Of a DNA stretch of 64,000 nt, positions 1 through 8,445 are shown piece after piece (the stretch's first letter is position 1; each line of letters opens with the position of its first letter). The stretch covers positions 1 through 64,000 of the forward strand of contig JACVGT010000034.1 of assembly GCA_018992685.1 (NCBI GenBank), in the 5' to 3' direction. Position numbers and translations under genes: made by a program. The notes beneath the pieces were generated by a model. It had not been told where the DNA came from. It did not search any database and was given only the letters and a program-made list of their open reading frames with translations. This DNA comes from Theionarchaea archaeon (GTDB taxonomy: Archaea; Methanobacteriota_B; Thermococci; Methanofastidiosales; SZ-28-30).

Positions 1-1213
1 TCTCATCCACATGTTTAATCAGCCTGAAATGGTCTCCCTTGTGGTTATTGAATGCCTGCTCTCCTGGCTGTAAGGGAGGATAACAATACGAGCAGCCGGG
101 AGGATCATCCTCCCATTCAATCTTGTACATACGACCTCCCCATAGATATAGATAGTCATCCGTTATCACTGGGAAGTCAAGCTGCCACCCATTGGCAATT
201 CTCCAGGGTGAACCTTTCTCCGTTGGAGTGTACTCCTGCGGGTCCTGAGCGTCCAATGAGAACAATTGAGGTGTGGTATAAATTCTGGTAACAGTCAAAT
301 CCATCCCTCTCCCGGGTAAATAGAGATCGGTCTGCTGCACTGTTAACCCCCCTGAGGAGGGTGACACGTACTCATTGACATTCTTGAAGTACTGCCCATA
401 CGGTACTAACCCCGATTCTTCCCAGGGATCTGAAAATCCGCCCTGTGTCGTGGAATCCACAATGACAGGATACACTCTTTCCGGGGACTTCAACCAGTCC
501 AGCCCTTCTTTATCAATAATTTTCTCAATGAAATAGGCATCCCCTGTCTTTTTTACCTCGTAGTGTATATTGTAATTCCGTATTCTGGTATCCCCTTCTT
601 CATACATGACGGGTGCAGGGATAAAGAAGACTTTCCTCCCCGTTTCTACATGGCAAAAGGAGATCCCCTCCTCTCTTACTGAATACCACACATTCTGCAT
701 CGAGAACTTCTGAATGACATGAATGTCCTTGAACTCCTGCAACACGAATTCCTCCAGTACTTCATGCGGCGAGAAGGTGTACCGCAAATCAATATCATCA
801 GTAATCTCCTTGTACTCGAAACACTTTGGTGAATATCTATCCTTGGATTCTCTCTCATCAGGAGAACCTCTAACATTCTGTATCGTCCCGAAGGGCTGTT
901 CTTCAGGTAGTTCATAGGCAATCCATGCATCACCCACTTCTATCTTCAAGAAGACACCTGATAACTCTTTGGTGATACTACATGCGTAGTACGCACCCGA
1001 AACAGTGTACCCTTCCTCATCAGGTACAATCACAATGGGTGTATCCTCATATAATATATCACCATCTGAGAAATCCTGTATACCCCTCTGAGGAACCTGG
1101 TAAAAGATCTGCTCAGAAAGAGATTCCTTTCTCCCTTCGCTATCACGAAAACTGCTGGTCCCAGCCACCATGGAAACCAACACAACTGCAACAACCATTG
1201 ATCTTCTCAACAT
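1..1213 (-). CDS. RHS/YD-repeat family secreted protein, N-terminal part (runs off left edge)
   Basis: I translated the minus strand by hand; an uninterrupted frame starts with ATG at 1213 and is still open at base 1, so about 404 residues of the N-terminus are present. It begins with a hydrophobic signal-peptide-like stretch (LRRSMVVAVVLVSMVAGTSS). About 250 residues in, it reads VNEYVSPSSGGLTVQQTDL followed by LPGRGMDLTVTRIY, the typical opening of RHS/YD-repeat proteins just before the repeats. A Shine-Dalgarno (aaaggaggtat) precedes the start and a TATA box lies at 1254-1264. Such proteins are usually large cell-surface or toxin-delivery polypeptides; the repeats and any C-terminal domain lie outside the window, so the role is unknown. 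Confidence 0.75.
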   Translation of the reverse strand, partial: MLRRSMVVAVVLVSMVAGTSSFRDSEGRKESLSEQIFYQVPQRGIQDFSDGDILYEDTPIVIVPDEEGYTVSGAYYACSITKELSGVFLKIEVGDAWIAYELPEEQPFGTIQNVRGSPDERESKDRYSPKCFEYKEITDDIDLRYTFSPHEVLEEFVLQEFKDIHVIQKFSMQNVWYSVREEGISFCHVETGRKVFFIPAPVMYEEGDTRIRNYNIHYEVKKTGDAYFIEKIIDKEGLDWLKSPERVYPVIVDSTTQGGFSDPWEESGLVPYGQYFKNVNEYVSPSSGGLTVQQTDLYLPGRGMDLTVTRIYTTPQLFSLDAQDPQEYTPTEKGSPWRIANGWQLDFPVITDDYLYLWGGRMYKIEWEDDPPGCSYCYPPLQPGEQAFNNHKGDHFRLIKHVDE

Positions 1214-1253
1214 GTAATACCTCCTTTGTCCTACAGCTTTCACTCTTCCATTG

Positions 1254-1264
1254 CTATTTAAGGG
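1254..1264 (-). promoter_or_regulatory. TATA box of the RHS-like gene
   Basis: On the minus strand cccttaaatag lies about 45 nt before the ATG. The start also has a clear Shine-Dalgarno, so this transcript probably carries a short leader. Confidence 0.5.
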
Positions 1265-1624
1265 TTTCGTTCCAAACATGAAGAAATTCTCATGTATGCA
1301 GAATACATTGATTACTTATTCCTGAGATAATATTTGCCCACAGAATACTGAATTGGCATTCAGAAATCTCCTCTGAAATTTCACGATAGAAGATAGTGAG
1401 TTGCTGCTGGAATATGCCCAGGTGAACGAAAAAAGTCCTTCAGTATGTTCGCATTGGTATTGACTTGTCCTCTTCGCTTTGAAGAATCAGTTTCTGGAGA
1501 GGGACAATTGAAACTTCTTTCCCCTCGCCTGAGACAGAGATTCAATTAGTAAAAGCAGTATGTATTCGATGTTTTAGACAGAGGGGGATTATAGGATATG
1601 TTCACCACAGAGTTCCCAGCGGGT
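1265..1624. other. Intergenic region without recognisable gene
   Basis: AT-rich stretch between the RHS-like gene and the next minus-strand gene. I see no open frame with a believable start, no tRNA and no long repeat. It must hold the terminator of the calcium-loop protein gene and sequences upstream of the RHS-like promoter. Confidence 0.5.
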
Positions 1625-2044
1625 CTATTCAATCGCAAGGAAATAAAGGTGATCACTTTTTATCTCCTCGGCAGAATCTGGAATCCCATCTTGGTCCTGA
1701 TCAAGAAGCCACTCTTGTGATTTCTCGTCCCATACATAGATCGTATATCCTTCTGGATTCTCGAAATCGGGGATAAACAACCATTTGGCGATCAAGGTTC
1801 CATTTCTTCTATAGAATTTCTCGATCACATTACCATTCTCTTCCGTCTCTAGTCGATATAGATTTCCAGTTATCATTCTATACTCTGTTACTGTTTCTTT
1901 CACGCCATCGCCATCAACATCCATCTTGTAGGTGTGTCCATCCTCATGGAAAGCTGCATACAGACTGGTGACAATCCACATGATAGTCACGGCAAGAATT
2001 ATACAGTACTGCTTTCTCCTATCAGTTACTCGGGGAAATTTCAT
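1625..2044 (-). CDS. Small membrane-anchored protein with calcium-loop motifs
   Basis: 139 aa with an N-terminal hydrophobic segment (about residues 14-31) that could be a signal peptide or anchor. The exposed part contains two Asp-rich loops, DVDGDGVKETVTE and DQDQDGIPDSAEE, resembling dockerin or thrombospondin type-3 calcium-binding loops. A Shine-Dalgarno (gaggtgaaag) precedes the ATG. Proteins with such loops are often extracellular and calcium-stabilised; the precise role is unknown. It lies next to the RHS-like gene on the same strand but in its own transcription unit, 411 nt away. Confidence 0.7.
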   Translation of the reverse strand: MKFPRVTDRRKQYCIILAVTIMWIVTSLYAAFHEDGHTYKMDVDGDGVKETVTEYRMITGNLYRLETEENGNVIEKFYRRNGTLIAKWLFIPDFENPEGYTIYVWDEKSQEWLLDQDQDGIPDSAEEIKSDHLYFLAIE

Positions 2045-2220
2045 TCTTTCACCTCAAGATATCATATTCTAACTGGTCTTTTAAGTTCAGTGTTCTCGGG
2101 GTGGGAACCACGCAGTAGTCATTGCCTTTCGAGAACAGAGTGTTTTCCTCTCCTCTGTCAAGTCTTGACAGAAGATTGCTTGAATCTCTGAAACACCTCC
2201 GGAAAATCCATCTTTCGATC

Positions 2221-2394
2221 TCACAGGCTAAGAGGTGCAGAAGCTAGAGCAGGTCCAGAAGGAGGTCCCAACCCAAAGGGCAACTCAGAGACTTCAACCT
2301 TTCCAACAGATGAAGGAAGATTGAACCATGAGTAGCCTCCATCTGAGATTTCCAAATTGGGATATATCCAAGGGTCTAGCCTCTTGGCTCATCA
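2221..2394 (-). pseudogene. Open stretch without a start, probable gene remnant
   Basis: The minus strand has an open frame ending with TGA at 2221-2223 that reads like a real protein (SDGGYSWFNLPSSVGKVEV near its middle) but has no start codon before an upstream stop. It may be the tail of a decayed secreted-protein gene. I do not recognise the family. It directly adjoins the methyltransferase remnant, so the whole 2.2-2.6 kb stretch looks like a gene graveyard. Confidence 0.25.
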
Positions 2395-2585
2395 AAACCA
2401 GCAAGAAAGCACCTCATTTCCTCTTACAACCTTCTTTCGACAGCCATCTCACGAGATGAAAGCATCCAGTTCAATTTCCTCTTTTCCTCTGTGGGGTTTC
2501 TTGGACACAGGCATTGTAACCCGAATAAGTTCTCCCACTCTGAAAGACTCAAATGCCCTTTCAAAGGAGATATTGAGATTTTTTG
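2395..2585 (-). pseudogene. Fragment of a SAM-dependent methyltransferase gene
   Basis: The minus-strand reading contains FRVGELIRVTMPVSKKPHRG followed by KEEIELDAFIS and a stop at 2449. This matches, residue for residue with changes, the segment LRVGGLIWVTVPVSKNEPST of the intact methyltransferase at 23328-23942. The DNA match is also visible (tttcttggacacaggcattg versus tcttggacacaggcactg). After the stop the similarity seems to continue in another frame. The SAM-binding N-terminal half is missing, so this is a dead partial copy. Confidence 0.6.
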
Positions 2586-2589
2586 TAGA

Positions 2590-2763
2590 TTAGCGTAAAA
2601 AGAAGTTCCAAATAAAGTAAACTGCAAGGAATATACCAGCAATTGTGAAGACGACAAGACGCATATTTCTCTTGGACTTCATGATAATGACTATTAAGAT
2701 TATTGAGATAAGTGGTAGCAATAACATAATGACCAGCCAAGGTAAGCTTCCGCCATTCACCAT
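2590..2763 (-). CDS. Small two-TM membrane protein
   Basis: 57 aa starting MVNGGSLPWL, with two hydrophobic segments (about residues 9-27 and 36-56) separated by a short basic loop (KSKRNMR). I chose the ATG at 2763 because gaggtg sits a few bases upstream; longer forms in this frame would run into the promoter of the divergent gene. No family recognised. It is divergent from the 3016-4564 operon and may be functionally linked to it. Confidence 0.55.
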   Translation of the reverse strand: MVNGGSLPWLVIMLLLPLISIILIVIIMKSKRNMRLVVFTIAGIFLAVYFIWNFFLR

Positions 2764-2958
2764 TCGTACACCTCTCTTCTGTATCATATGGCTGCTTATA
2801 AAGACTTCTTTTCCGGAACCGAAAACCTCACTGATCACGGAAAGGAGAAGGTTCACGTTGAAGCCGCCCCCAGAAACTAGACCTTCACGTTCGAACACGT
2901 TACCATCTTGATAACTCTGTGCTCGTATCACTACTTCCTCTATTTGTGTTATAAAATA

Positions 2959-2983
2959 CTTTGCGATGCAAAGCTTTATATAT
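2959..2983 (+). promoter_or_regulatory. Palindrome abutting the TATA box of the membrane-protein/regulator operon
   Basis: A 15-bp palindrome, CTTTGC-gat-GCAAAG (2959-2973), is followed at once by the TATA box ctttatatat (about 2974-2983). The operon downstream ends with a winged-helix regulator, so this is a plausible autoregulatory operator. The placement is seen in the sequence; the binding is inferred. Confidence 0.5.
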
Positions 2984-3015
2984 GGCAGAATACTACATCG
3001 TGCAGAGGTGAAGTA

Positions 3016-3621
3016 ATGACACAGAATATCAACATAAAGGAACTTGAAAGGAAGGCCTTCACATCGTACCATGAGGATGGCATCATGGATGTTTTTGCAG
3101 GTGCCTGGCTGCTCTTTTTCGGTCTGTTCAGCATGTGCACAGATAAACCGTGGTTTGCTGGCATGTTTCCCGTGTATGGCCTGCCAATCTATGCCATAGC
3201 CAAGAAAAAAATAACAGTCCCAAGAATCGGGTATGTGAAATTCAGTCAGCAGAGGATGTCATTGATGTTCATAGTCTATCTCTGGATCGTTGTACTGTTC
3301 ACTGTTTTCGGCATAGTATACTACACCGACAACTCCCCTTCCTGGATCTACCCCATCCTGGATAGTTATCCAAAGCTTCTCTTCGGCATCATTGTAGGGC
3401 TGCTTTTCTTTGTGTGTGCTCTGGTGACCAGGATTTCCCGCTTCTACGCCTACGCTGCGTTGATTCTTGCAGTGTCTGTCATTGGTCATCTGTTGGGTCC
3501 TCACATTCGCTACGAATATTTCCCTGTGGGACTCGGGGTCCTCATCCTCAGTGTGGGTATTATTGTGTTGATACAGTTCATCCAGGCATATTCTGTGGAA
3601 GCAGGAGAAATCAGAAGGTGA
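3016..3621 (+). CDS. Multi-TM membrane protein, paralogue of the next gene
   Basis: 201 aa. The ATG at 3016 is preceded by gaggtgaagta, a good Shine-Dalgarno, and gives an N-terminus aligning with the next protein. A soluble start (ELERKAFTSYHEDGIMDVF) precedes about five or six hydrophobic segments. Both this and the following protein share the pattern E-x-KA-[FY]-x2-S/Y-x-x-D-G-x-x-[DE]-[IV]-F-x-G and a K-x3-PR-[IM]-GY-[VM]-K motif after the second TM, so they arose by duplication. The function is unknown. It is the first gene of a three-gene operon ending with a winged-helix regulator. Confidence 0.8.
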   Translation: MTQNINIKELERKAFTSYHEDGIMDVFAGAWLLFFGLFSMCTDKPWFAGMFPVYGLPIYAIAKKKITVPRIGYVKFSQQRMSLMFIVYLWIVVLFTVFGIVYYTDNSPSWIYPILDSYPKLLFGIIVGLLFFVCALVTRISRFYAYAALILAVSVIGHLLGPHIRYEYFPVGLGVLILSVGIIVLIQFIQAYSVEAGEIRR

Positions 3622-3627
3622 TGTAAG

Positions 3628-4251
3628 ATGGAAAAGTCAATAAGTGAGGATAATCTCAGGGAGATGGAGCAAAAAGCGTACAGAGAATCCATGCAGGATG
3701 GTCTTACAGAAATATTTCTGGGCATCCTTCTGATTGGCATGGGAACCTTGTTTGCTGTGAAAATAAGTGCAGCGTTTGCCGTTCTTTTCATGTTATTTGC
3801 ACCTCGAATCCTGGAGAAATTGAAAAGAAAGTACACCTATCCACGGATGGGCTACATGAAGCTGCATTCAGATCCCCCAGGAAAAACTGCACGCGGCATC
3901 TTTTCTTACATGCTGCTAGTGGTTATTGTGATGGCCACAGTAGTGTTCATCGTATTTGGAGACTTTTCTGCTGACATGTTGTACAGATTGACTCCGACAT
4001 TCATGGGTGCCATGCTGGCCGGTGCACTGACCTATCTGGTGGGAAAGTCTGGAGACCACCGGTACTATGGAATTGCTGTCTTTGGACTGGTGGCTGGAAT
4101 CGTACTGTCGATTTACCGGTTTGAATCTATGTGGACAGGTCTCGTTGTCTACTTCTTTCTGATGGGTTCGTGTTTTACTGGATTGGGGGTTGTACGGTTT
4201 TCATACTTCCTTCAGAAATATCCCATTCAGGAGGAGGTTACTGATGAATGA
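3628..4251 (+). CDS. Multi-TM membrane protein, paralogue of the previous gene
   Basis: 207 aa, 6 nt after the previous stop, with aggtgatgtaag as Shine-Dalgarno. It repeats the layout of its neighbour: an acidic/basic N-terminal helix with KAYRESMQDGLTEIF, then hydrophobic segments with the PRMGYMKL motif after the second. The two proteins may form a hetero-oligomer in the membrane, which is inference from duplication and tight spacing. The 3' end overlaps the start of the regulator gene by 8 nt, which suggests translational coupling. Confidence 0.8.
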   Translation: MEKSISEDNLREMEQKAYRESMQDGLTEIFLGILLIGMGTLFAVKISAAFAVLFMLFAPRILEKLKRKYTYPRMGYMKLHSDPPGKTARGIFSYMLLVVIVMATVVFIVFGDFSADMLYRLTPTFMGAMLAGALTYLVGKSGDHRYYGIAVFGLVAGIVLSIYRFESMWTGLVVYFFLMGSCFTGLGVVRFSYFLQKYPIQEEVTDE

Positions 4252-4564
4252 AGGTGGAGATTTCGAGCCTATTGCAGATATCAACCGACTCATTCATGAA
4301 CCAGCCCGGCTCATGATCCTGGCTCATCTGTACGTGGTAGAAAGCGCGGATTTCTTGTTCCTATCACGGCAGACAGGGCTGACAGCAGGGAATCTCTCTT
4401 CACATTTAGGCAAATTGGAAGAAGCTGGATACATCGAAATCAAGAAAGAATTCCTGGACAAGAAACCCCACACCATGCTCAACCTCACTGAAGAAGGTCG
4501 AATTGCCTTCAGGCACTATGTACGGAGCATGAAACAGGTACTCAATGGGTTGGTCGAGGAATGA
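4244..4564 (+). CDS. Winged-helix (ArsR/MarR-like) transcriptional regulator
   Basis: 106 aa. The ATG at 4244 follows a strong Shine-Dalgarno (ggaggttactg). The sequence has the typical order of a PF13601-type winged helix: HEPARLMILAHLY, FLSRQTGLTAGNLSSHLGKL as recognition helix, then EEAGYIEIKKEFLDKKPHT as wing. It is likely a DNA-binding repressor for its own operon; the palindrome at 2959-2973 is a candidate site. No ligand-binding domain is present, so signalling may come through the two membrane proteins encoded upstream. Confidence 0.85.
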   Translation: MNEGGDFEPIADINRLIHEPARLMILAHLYVVESADFLFLSRQTGLTAGNLSSHLGKLEEAGYIEIKKEFLDKKPHTMLNLTEEGRIAFRHYVRSMKQVLNGLVEE

Positions 4565-4612
4565 TTATTATTACTCCTTTCTAGCGGGTTCTGGGAGATC
4601 CAGCTTTTACCA

Positions 4613-4630
4613 GTTTTTCTTTCTTATTTT
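4613..4630 (+). terminator. T-rich terminator after the regulator operon
   Basis: gtttttctttcttatttt, a T-rich tract about 50 nt after the stop codon at 4564, typical of archaeal intrinsic termination. Confidence 0.4.
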
Positions 4631-4760
4631 GTCGACATTATTCTTTTTCGCAACTGCAGTAGAAGATATCAGTATTGACATTCTGAGATCCCAGTGGAGA
4701 TCGCAAGAAACTGATATTCCGTAAGGCAGAAGAGGATTGGATATCTTTAAGAGTAAAAGA

Positions 4761-5468
4761 ATGCCTACCAGTGTCATGTCTGCAGAGATCAAGATCATCA
4801 GACTGGCCCTTCCCTTCAGACTGGGCAGCGTGAATTGCTATCTCGTGAGAACCAACGCCAGCCATGTCCTGATCGACACAGGGTCTTCAACCAAGCGCTC
4901 TGAACTTGAGAAAGAACTTGAAGACGCTGGGTGCAACCCTGGAAATCTCAAGCTCATTATTGTAACCCATGGAGATTTTGATCATACTGGTAATTGCGCC
5001 TATCTCCGTGAGAAGTTCGGTACCACGGTGGCAATGCACCATGATGACAAAGGAATGGCTGAACGAGGCGATATGTTTTGGAACAGACGAAAAGGCAACA
5101 TTTTTCTCAAAAAGATGGTTCCCGTCCTCTCTGGGTTTGGCAAAAAGGAAAGGTTTAAACCTGATCTGTTTATTGATGAAGGATACGATCTCTCCGAATT
5201 CGGATTCGATGCCAGAATTCTTCATCTTCCAGGGCACTCAAACGGTTCCATAGGCATACTGACGGCTGATGGAGCCCTATTTTGTGGTGATTTACTGGAA
5301 AATAGGGACAGACCAGGTCTCGGTTCCATAATGGACGACCCCGATACGGCAAAGATCAGTGTCGAAAAACTGAAGGACATGAGAATTGAAACCATTTATC
5401 CCGGACATGGAAAACCTTTTCTCATGAAGGAGTTTCTGAAAGGCTATTCACAGAGAGCAGAACCATAG
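4761..5468 (+). CDS. MBL-fold metallohydrolase
   Basis: About 235 aa. The metal-binding motif THGDFDHTG (HxDxDH, with Asp in place of the usual second His) lies about 70 residues in, followed by LPGHSNGSIG, CGDLL and PGHGKP, the remaining metal ligands in family order. A TATA-like atctttaa (4742-4750) lies before two candidate ATGs, 4761 and 4776; with a leaderless transcript 4776 (MSAEIKIIRL) is possible. Members of this group include glyoxalase II-like hydrolases and lactonases; the substrate cannot be told from sequence. Confidence 0.88.
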   Translation: MPTSVMSAEIKIIRLALPFRLGSVNCYLVRTNASHVLIDTGSSTKRSELEKELEDAGCNPGNLKLIIVTHGDFDHTGNCAYLREKFGTTVAMHHDDKGMAERGDMFWNRRKGNIFLKKMVPVLSGFGKKERFKPDLFIDEGYDLSEFGFDARILHLPGHSNGSIGILTADGALFCGDLLENRDRPGLGSIMDDPDTAKISVEKLKDMRIETIYPGHGKPFLMKEFLKGYSQRAEP

Positions 5469-5709
5469 GTCTACAATCCGGGTTTTTGGAGGGCGCTGCA
5501 AGGATCACACGAAGTACACGAGCACTGTGTAGGGTTTTCGTCTCTCGCTCTTCTGGACTCAATACTCAGGACATTCTTCAACGTATCACCGCGTCTGGTA
5601 CTTGGTCAATTCCAATCCCTTCGCATGACTCTTCGGGATGAGGGCGCGGTTGAAGGATTCGGTGAGACAGTCTCCTCACTTTTAAGATACGTATCTCTTC
5701 CCGAAAAGA

Positions 5710-5718
5710 TTTATATTA
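5710..5718 (+). promoter_or_regulatory. TATA box of the first tldD/tldE operon
   Basis: tttatatta with its centre 26 nt before the ATG at 5740, so the mRNA is probably leaderless. Confidence 0.6.
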
Positions 5719-5739
5719 TTACCTCGTTTTCTAGGGATT

Positions 5740-7098
5740 ATGCCCACAGAAATGGTAGTCAACAATCTCAGCGAGAAGGGAGCCGATTACTGCGATATCA
5801 GGAAAGAGAAATGGCAGGAGACATTCATAACACTGAAGGACGGGACGCTGGAAACAGTCATTCAGGGAGAAGAAAGGGGTGCCATGGTCAGGGTCCTGTG
5901 GAAAAATGGTTGGGGATATGCTGGAACTTCTGAATTCGAAACTCTTGCCCGCACAGCTGATAGAGCTCTATCTATGGCAAAAGCCCTTAATACATGTAGA
6001 GAAGGAGAGACAGGACTGTCAGAAGTTGAAATATATGACCAGGAGATAAACATACCTATGAAGGAGAATATTTCTGATATTGATTTAGAAGAAAGAATTT
6101 CTTTTCTAAAAGACCTTGAAGACAGGGTTAATGAACCTTTTGTCACATCAATAGAATTGGGATATAGAGATTCCATTATAAAAAAGGAGATTGTCACCAG
6201 TGATGGAAGTCGTGTACGCATGGAAATCCCGAAGGTATTTGTATACATGGCACTGCTCGGCAAGGGTGATTCAATTCAGCACGTGCTGGAGACTGCTGGA
6301 AGTACAGGGGGATTTGAAGTGGCACGCCACATGTATCATAAGACAGATTCGGCTTTGCAAAGGCTGAACCACCTGTTGAAGGCAAAATCCTCACCCAGCG
6401 GGGTAATGCCACTTCTCATTGATCCAATCCTTACAGGATTATTTATTCACGAAGCCTTCGGTCATGCGACTGAAGGAGATATAGTAACCAGCGGGGGCAG
6501 CTGCCTTGAAGGGAAACTGGGGCAAAAGGTAGCTTCGGAACAGGTGATAATTCGAGATGACCCGACTCTCGACGGTTATGGGAGGTTTCCCTTTGATGAT
6601 GAGGGCGTAAAAGCCAGAAACCGAACGCTTGTGAAGAATGGGGTCCTGGTCAGCTACATTGTAGACCGAGAGAACGGATGGAAACTGGGTCTTGAATCCA
6701 ATGGGGGTGCCAGGGCTGAAGATTTCAGAGTCAGGCCTTTGGTGAGAATGAGTAACATGGTAATGGAACCCGGGGACAAGACATTTGAGGAACTTGTGGA
6801 GGATGTAGATAGAGGGATATATGCTCAATCTGTCAAAGGGGGACAGGCGAATCCAGCAAAGGGGACATTCCAGTTTACTGCACAAGTGGCTCACCTCATC
6901 GAGCACGGTGAAATAACCCATCCTCTTTTGAATGTCAGTTTCAGTGGTTCTACATTGAATTCGTTGGAGAATATTAGAGGAATAGGCAAGGACTTCGACC
7001 TGAATGCAAGCCTTTGTAGGAAGCCGCAGACAGTCACAGTTTCAGGTGGGGGACCGCATGTCCTGATTGATGCAGTCACTGTGGGGGGCAGATCATGA
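5740..7098 (+). CDS. tldD: TldD-family metalloprotease subunit
   Basis: 452 aa, full length for TldD. The zinc motif HEAFGH is at residues 237-242, followed by ATEGD as in TldD. The C-terminal block GTFQFTAQVAHLIEHGEITH and the final GGGPHVLIDAVTVGG are also typical. TldD/TldE heterodimers degrade unfolded or flexible peptides and, in microcin B17 and related systems, remove the leader of modified peptides. The tldE partner overlaps by 4 nt (ATGA). The RiPP precursor gene begins 0.8 kb after this pair, so a role in its maturation is plausible. A second TldD/TldE pair lies at 54-57 kb. Confidence 0.93.
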   Translation: MPTEMVVNNLSEKGADYCDIRKEKWQETFITLKDGTLETVIQGEERGAMVRVLWKNGWGYAGTSEFETLARTADRALSMAKALNTCREGETGLSEVEIYDQEINIPMKENISDIDLEERISFLKDLEDRVNEPFVTSIELGYRDSIIKKEIVTSDGSRVRMEIPKVFVYMALLGKGDSIQHVLETAGSTGGFEVARHMYHKTDSALQRLNHLLKAKSSPSGVMPLLIDPILTGLFIHEAFGHATEGDIVTSGGSCLEGKLGQKVASEQVIIRDDPTLDGYGRFPFDDEGVKARNRTLVKNGVLVSYIVDRENGWKLGLESNGGARAEDFRVRPLVRMSNMVMEPGDKTFEELVEDVDRGIYAQSVKGGQANPAKGTFQFTAQVAHLIEHGEITHPLLNVSFSGSTLNSLENIRGIGKDFDLNASLCRKPQTVTVSGGGPHVLIDAVTVGGRS

Positions 7099-8435
7099 AT
7101 TCGGGGATCACAGAGTCTGTCAAACACGCTCTGGAGTGTATACAGAATGCAGGGCACGAAGGAGATGTCTTTGGTGTAAGAAAGAGTACGACTCGCTACA
7201 CCATTATGAAGGGAAACATTGCAGACAGTTCCGACTATGAAGACATGGGACTGGGAATACGAGTCCTGAACAACAGGAGGTCGGGATTTGGGTACTGCAT
7301 CCCGGGAGATGAGGAAAAGGGTGTGAGGGGAGCTTTACAGTCGTCAAGGTTTTCCCCCGAGGTTGAGATGTCACTGCCCACAGAAAAAAAGAGCCATGAA
7401 GTGAAAAAATTCGATAAGAAGATGGAAGAGGGATTTGGTGACGGGAGAGGAGTAGAATTCGTTCAAACGATAATAGATGGTGTCTTATCGCTCAAGAAGG
7501 ACATAACCCCTGCCTCGGGAGAAGTGACTGCAGTCACTGGAGCACGAATTGTGGAGAATACACAGGGTGTATTCCTGGAAGAAGCTTCCACATTTATCTA
7601 TTGCCAGGTAGAAGCAGTTATTCCCAGGGAAACAGGTTCGCTGAAGGCAATGGGAATCGAAAGTTCGCGGAGATTTGACATAGATTTTCATCAGTTGGGT
7701 GTTGAGACAGCCGAGAAAGTGGATTCCATGAGGGAACACTCTCCACGTATGACGAGTGACCTGCCTGTCGTCATGTCTCCTGATGCATTTGCCCAGCTGC
7801 TGGGATATGCATTCCTTCCTGCATTCTATGGTGAGAATGTCAGGAGTGGCAGATCTCCCTACCGGGGAAGACTGGGGGAAGAGATCATTCTCGACCCTCT
7901 CACTATTATCGATAACCCCTGCCAAGACTGGGGTCTGGGAAGCGGTGGATTTGATGATGAAGGTGTTCAGAGTTCTGAAGTTCCCATTCTCCAGGAAGGC
8001 GTCATAACAAGGTTCTTGTATGACCTGAAGGAGGGTGCAAGGAGTGGTGCTGGGAGCACGGCGAACGGAGTGAGAAGGACCTTCAAGACTGCACCCGGAA
8101 CGGCCCACCGGAACGTGTCTGTGAGAGGAGGACACCACTGCACAGACATAGCTCATGGGGACGGGATCTACGTCGATACGATTCTGGGAGTGGGTGCCAG
8201 TAATCCCATGAATGGACATTTCAGCGTGGCAGCCGAGCCTGCATGGCTCCTGGAGAAAGGGGAAAAGAAAGGGAGGATAGATGGTATCATGATTTCTGGA
8301 CATTTTCCAGACATACTGAATCAGATGAACCTTGGAAATGACTACAAGAAAACGTATTTTGCCGTGGGTAGACACAGGGTTGTAATAGAGCTTCCTACTG
8401 TACGGCTGGAAACCATCTCAGTAACCCAGAGATAG
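7095..8435 (+). CDS. tldE: TldE/PmbA-family metalloprotease subunit
   Basis: 446 aa, overlapping the tldD stop by 4 nt. It has the family's domain arrangement without the HExxxH motif, as expected for the non-catalytic TldE partner. Recognisable blocks are DDEGVQSSEVPILQEGVITRF and the C-terminal SNPMNGHFSVAAEPAWL and DGIMISGHFPDILNQM, which close the chamber of the heterodimer. It needs TldD for activity. The gene runs convergently into the flavin reductase gene, 10 nt away. Confidence 0.92.
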   Translation: MNSGITESVKHALECIQNAGHEGDVFGVRKSTTRYTIMKGNIADSSDYEDMGLGIRVLNNRRSGFGYCIPGDEEKGVRGALQSSRFSPEVEMSLPTEKKSHEVKKFDKKMEEGFGDGRGVEFVQTIIDGVLSLKKDITPASGEVTAVTGARIVENTQGVFLEEASTFIYCQVEAVIPRETGSLKAMGIESSRRFDIDFHQLGVETAEKVDSMREHSPRMTSDLPVVMSPDAFAQLLGYAFLPAFYGENVRSGRSPYRGRLGEEIILDPLTIIDNPCQDWGLGSGGFDDEGVQSSEVPILQEGVITRFLYDLKEGARSGAGSTANGVRRTFKTAPGTAHRNVSVRGGHHCTDIAHGDGIYVDTILGVGASNPMNGHFSVAAEPAWLLEKGEKKGRIDGIMISGHFPDILNQMNLGNDYKKTYFAVGRHRVVIELPTVRLETISVTQR

Positions 8436-8445
8436 AGTGTCCGTA

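Noticed and set aside
5862-6921. Minus-strand open frames inside tldD
   Set aside because: Antisense to a complete TldD gene with intact motifs; no start signals.
7485-8375. Long open frame on the minus strand inside tldE
   Set aside because: It lies fully opposite a clear TldE gene, is rich in Cys/His/Ser as antisense frames often are, and has no motif.
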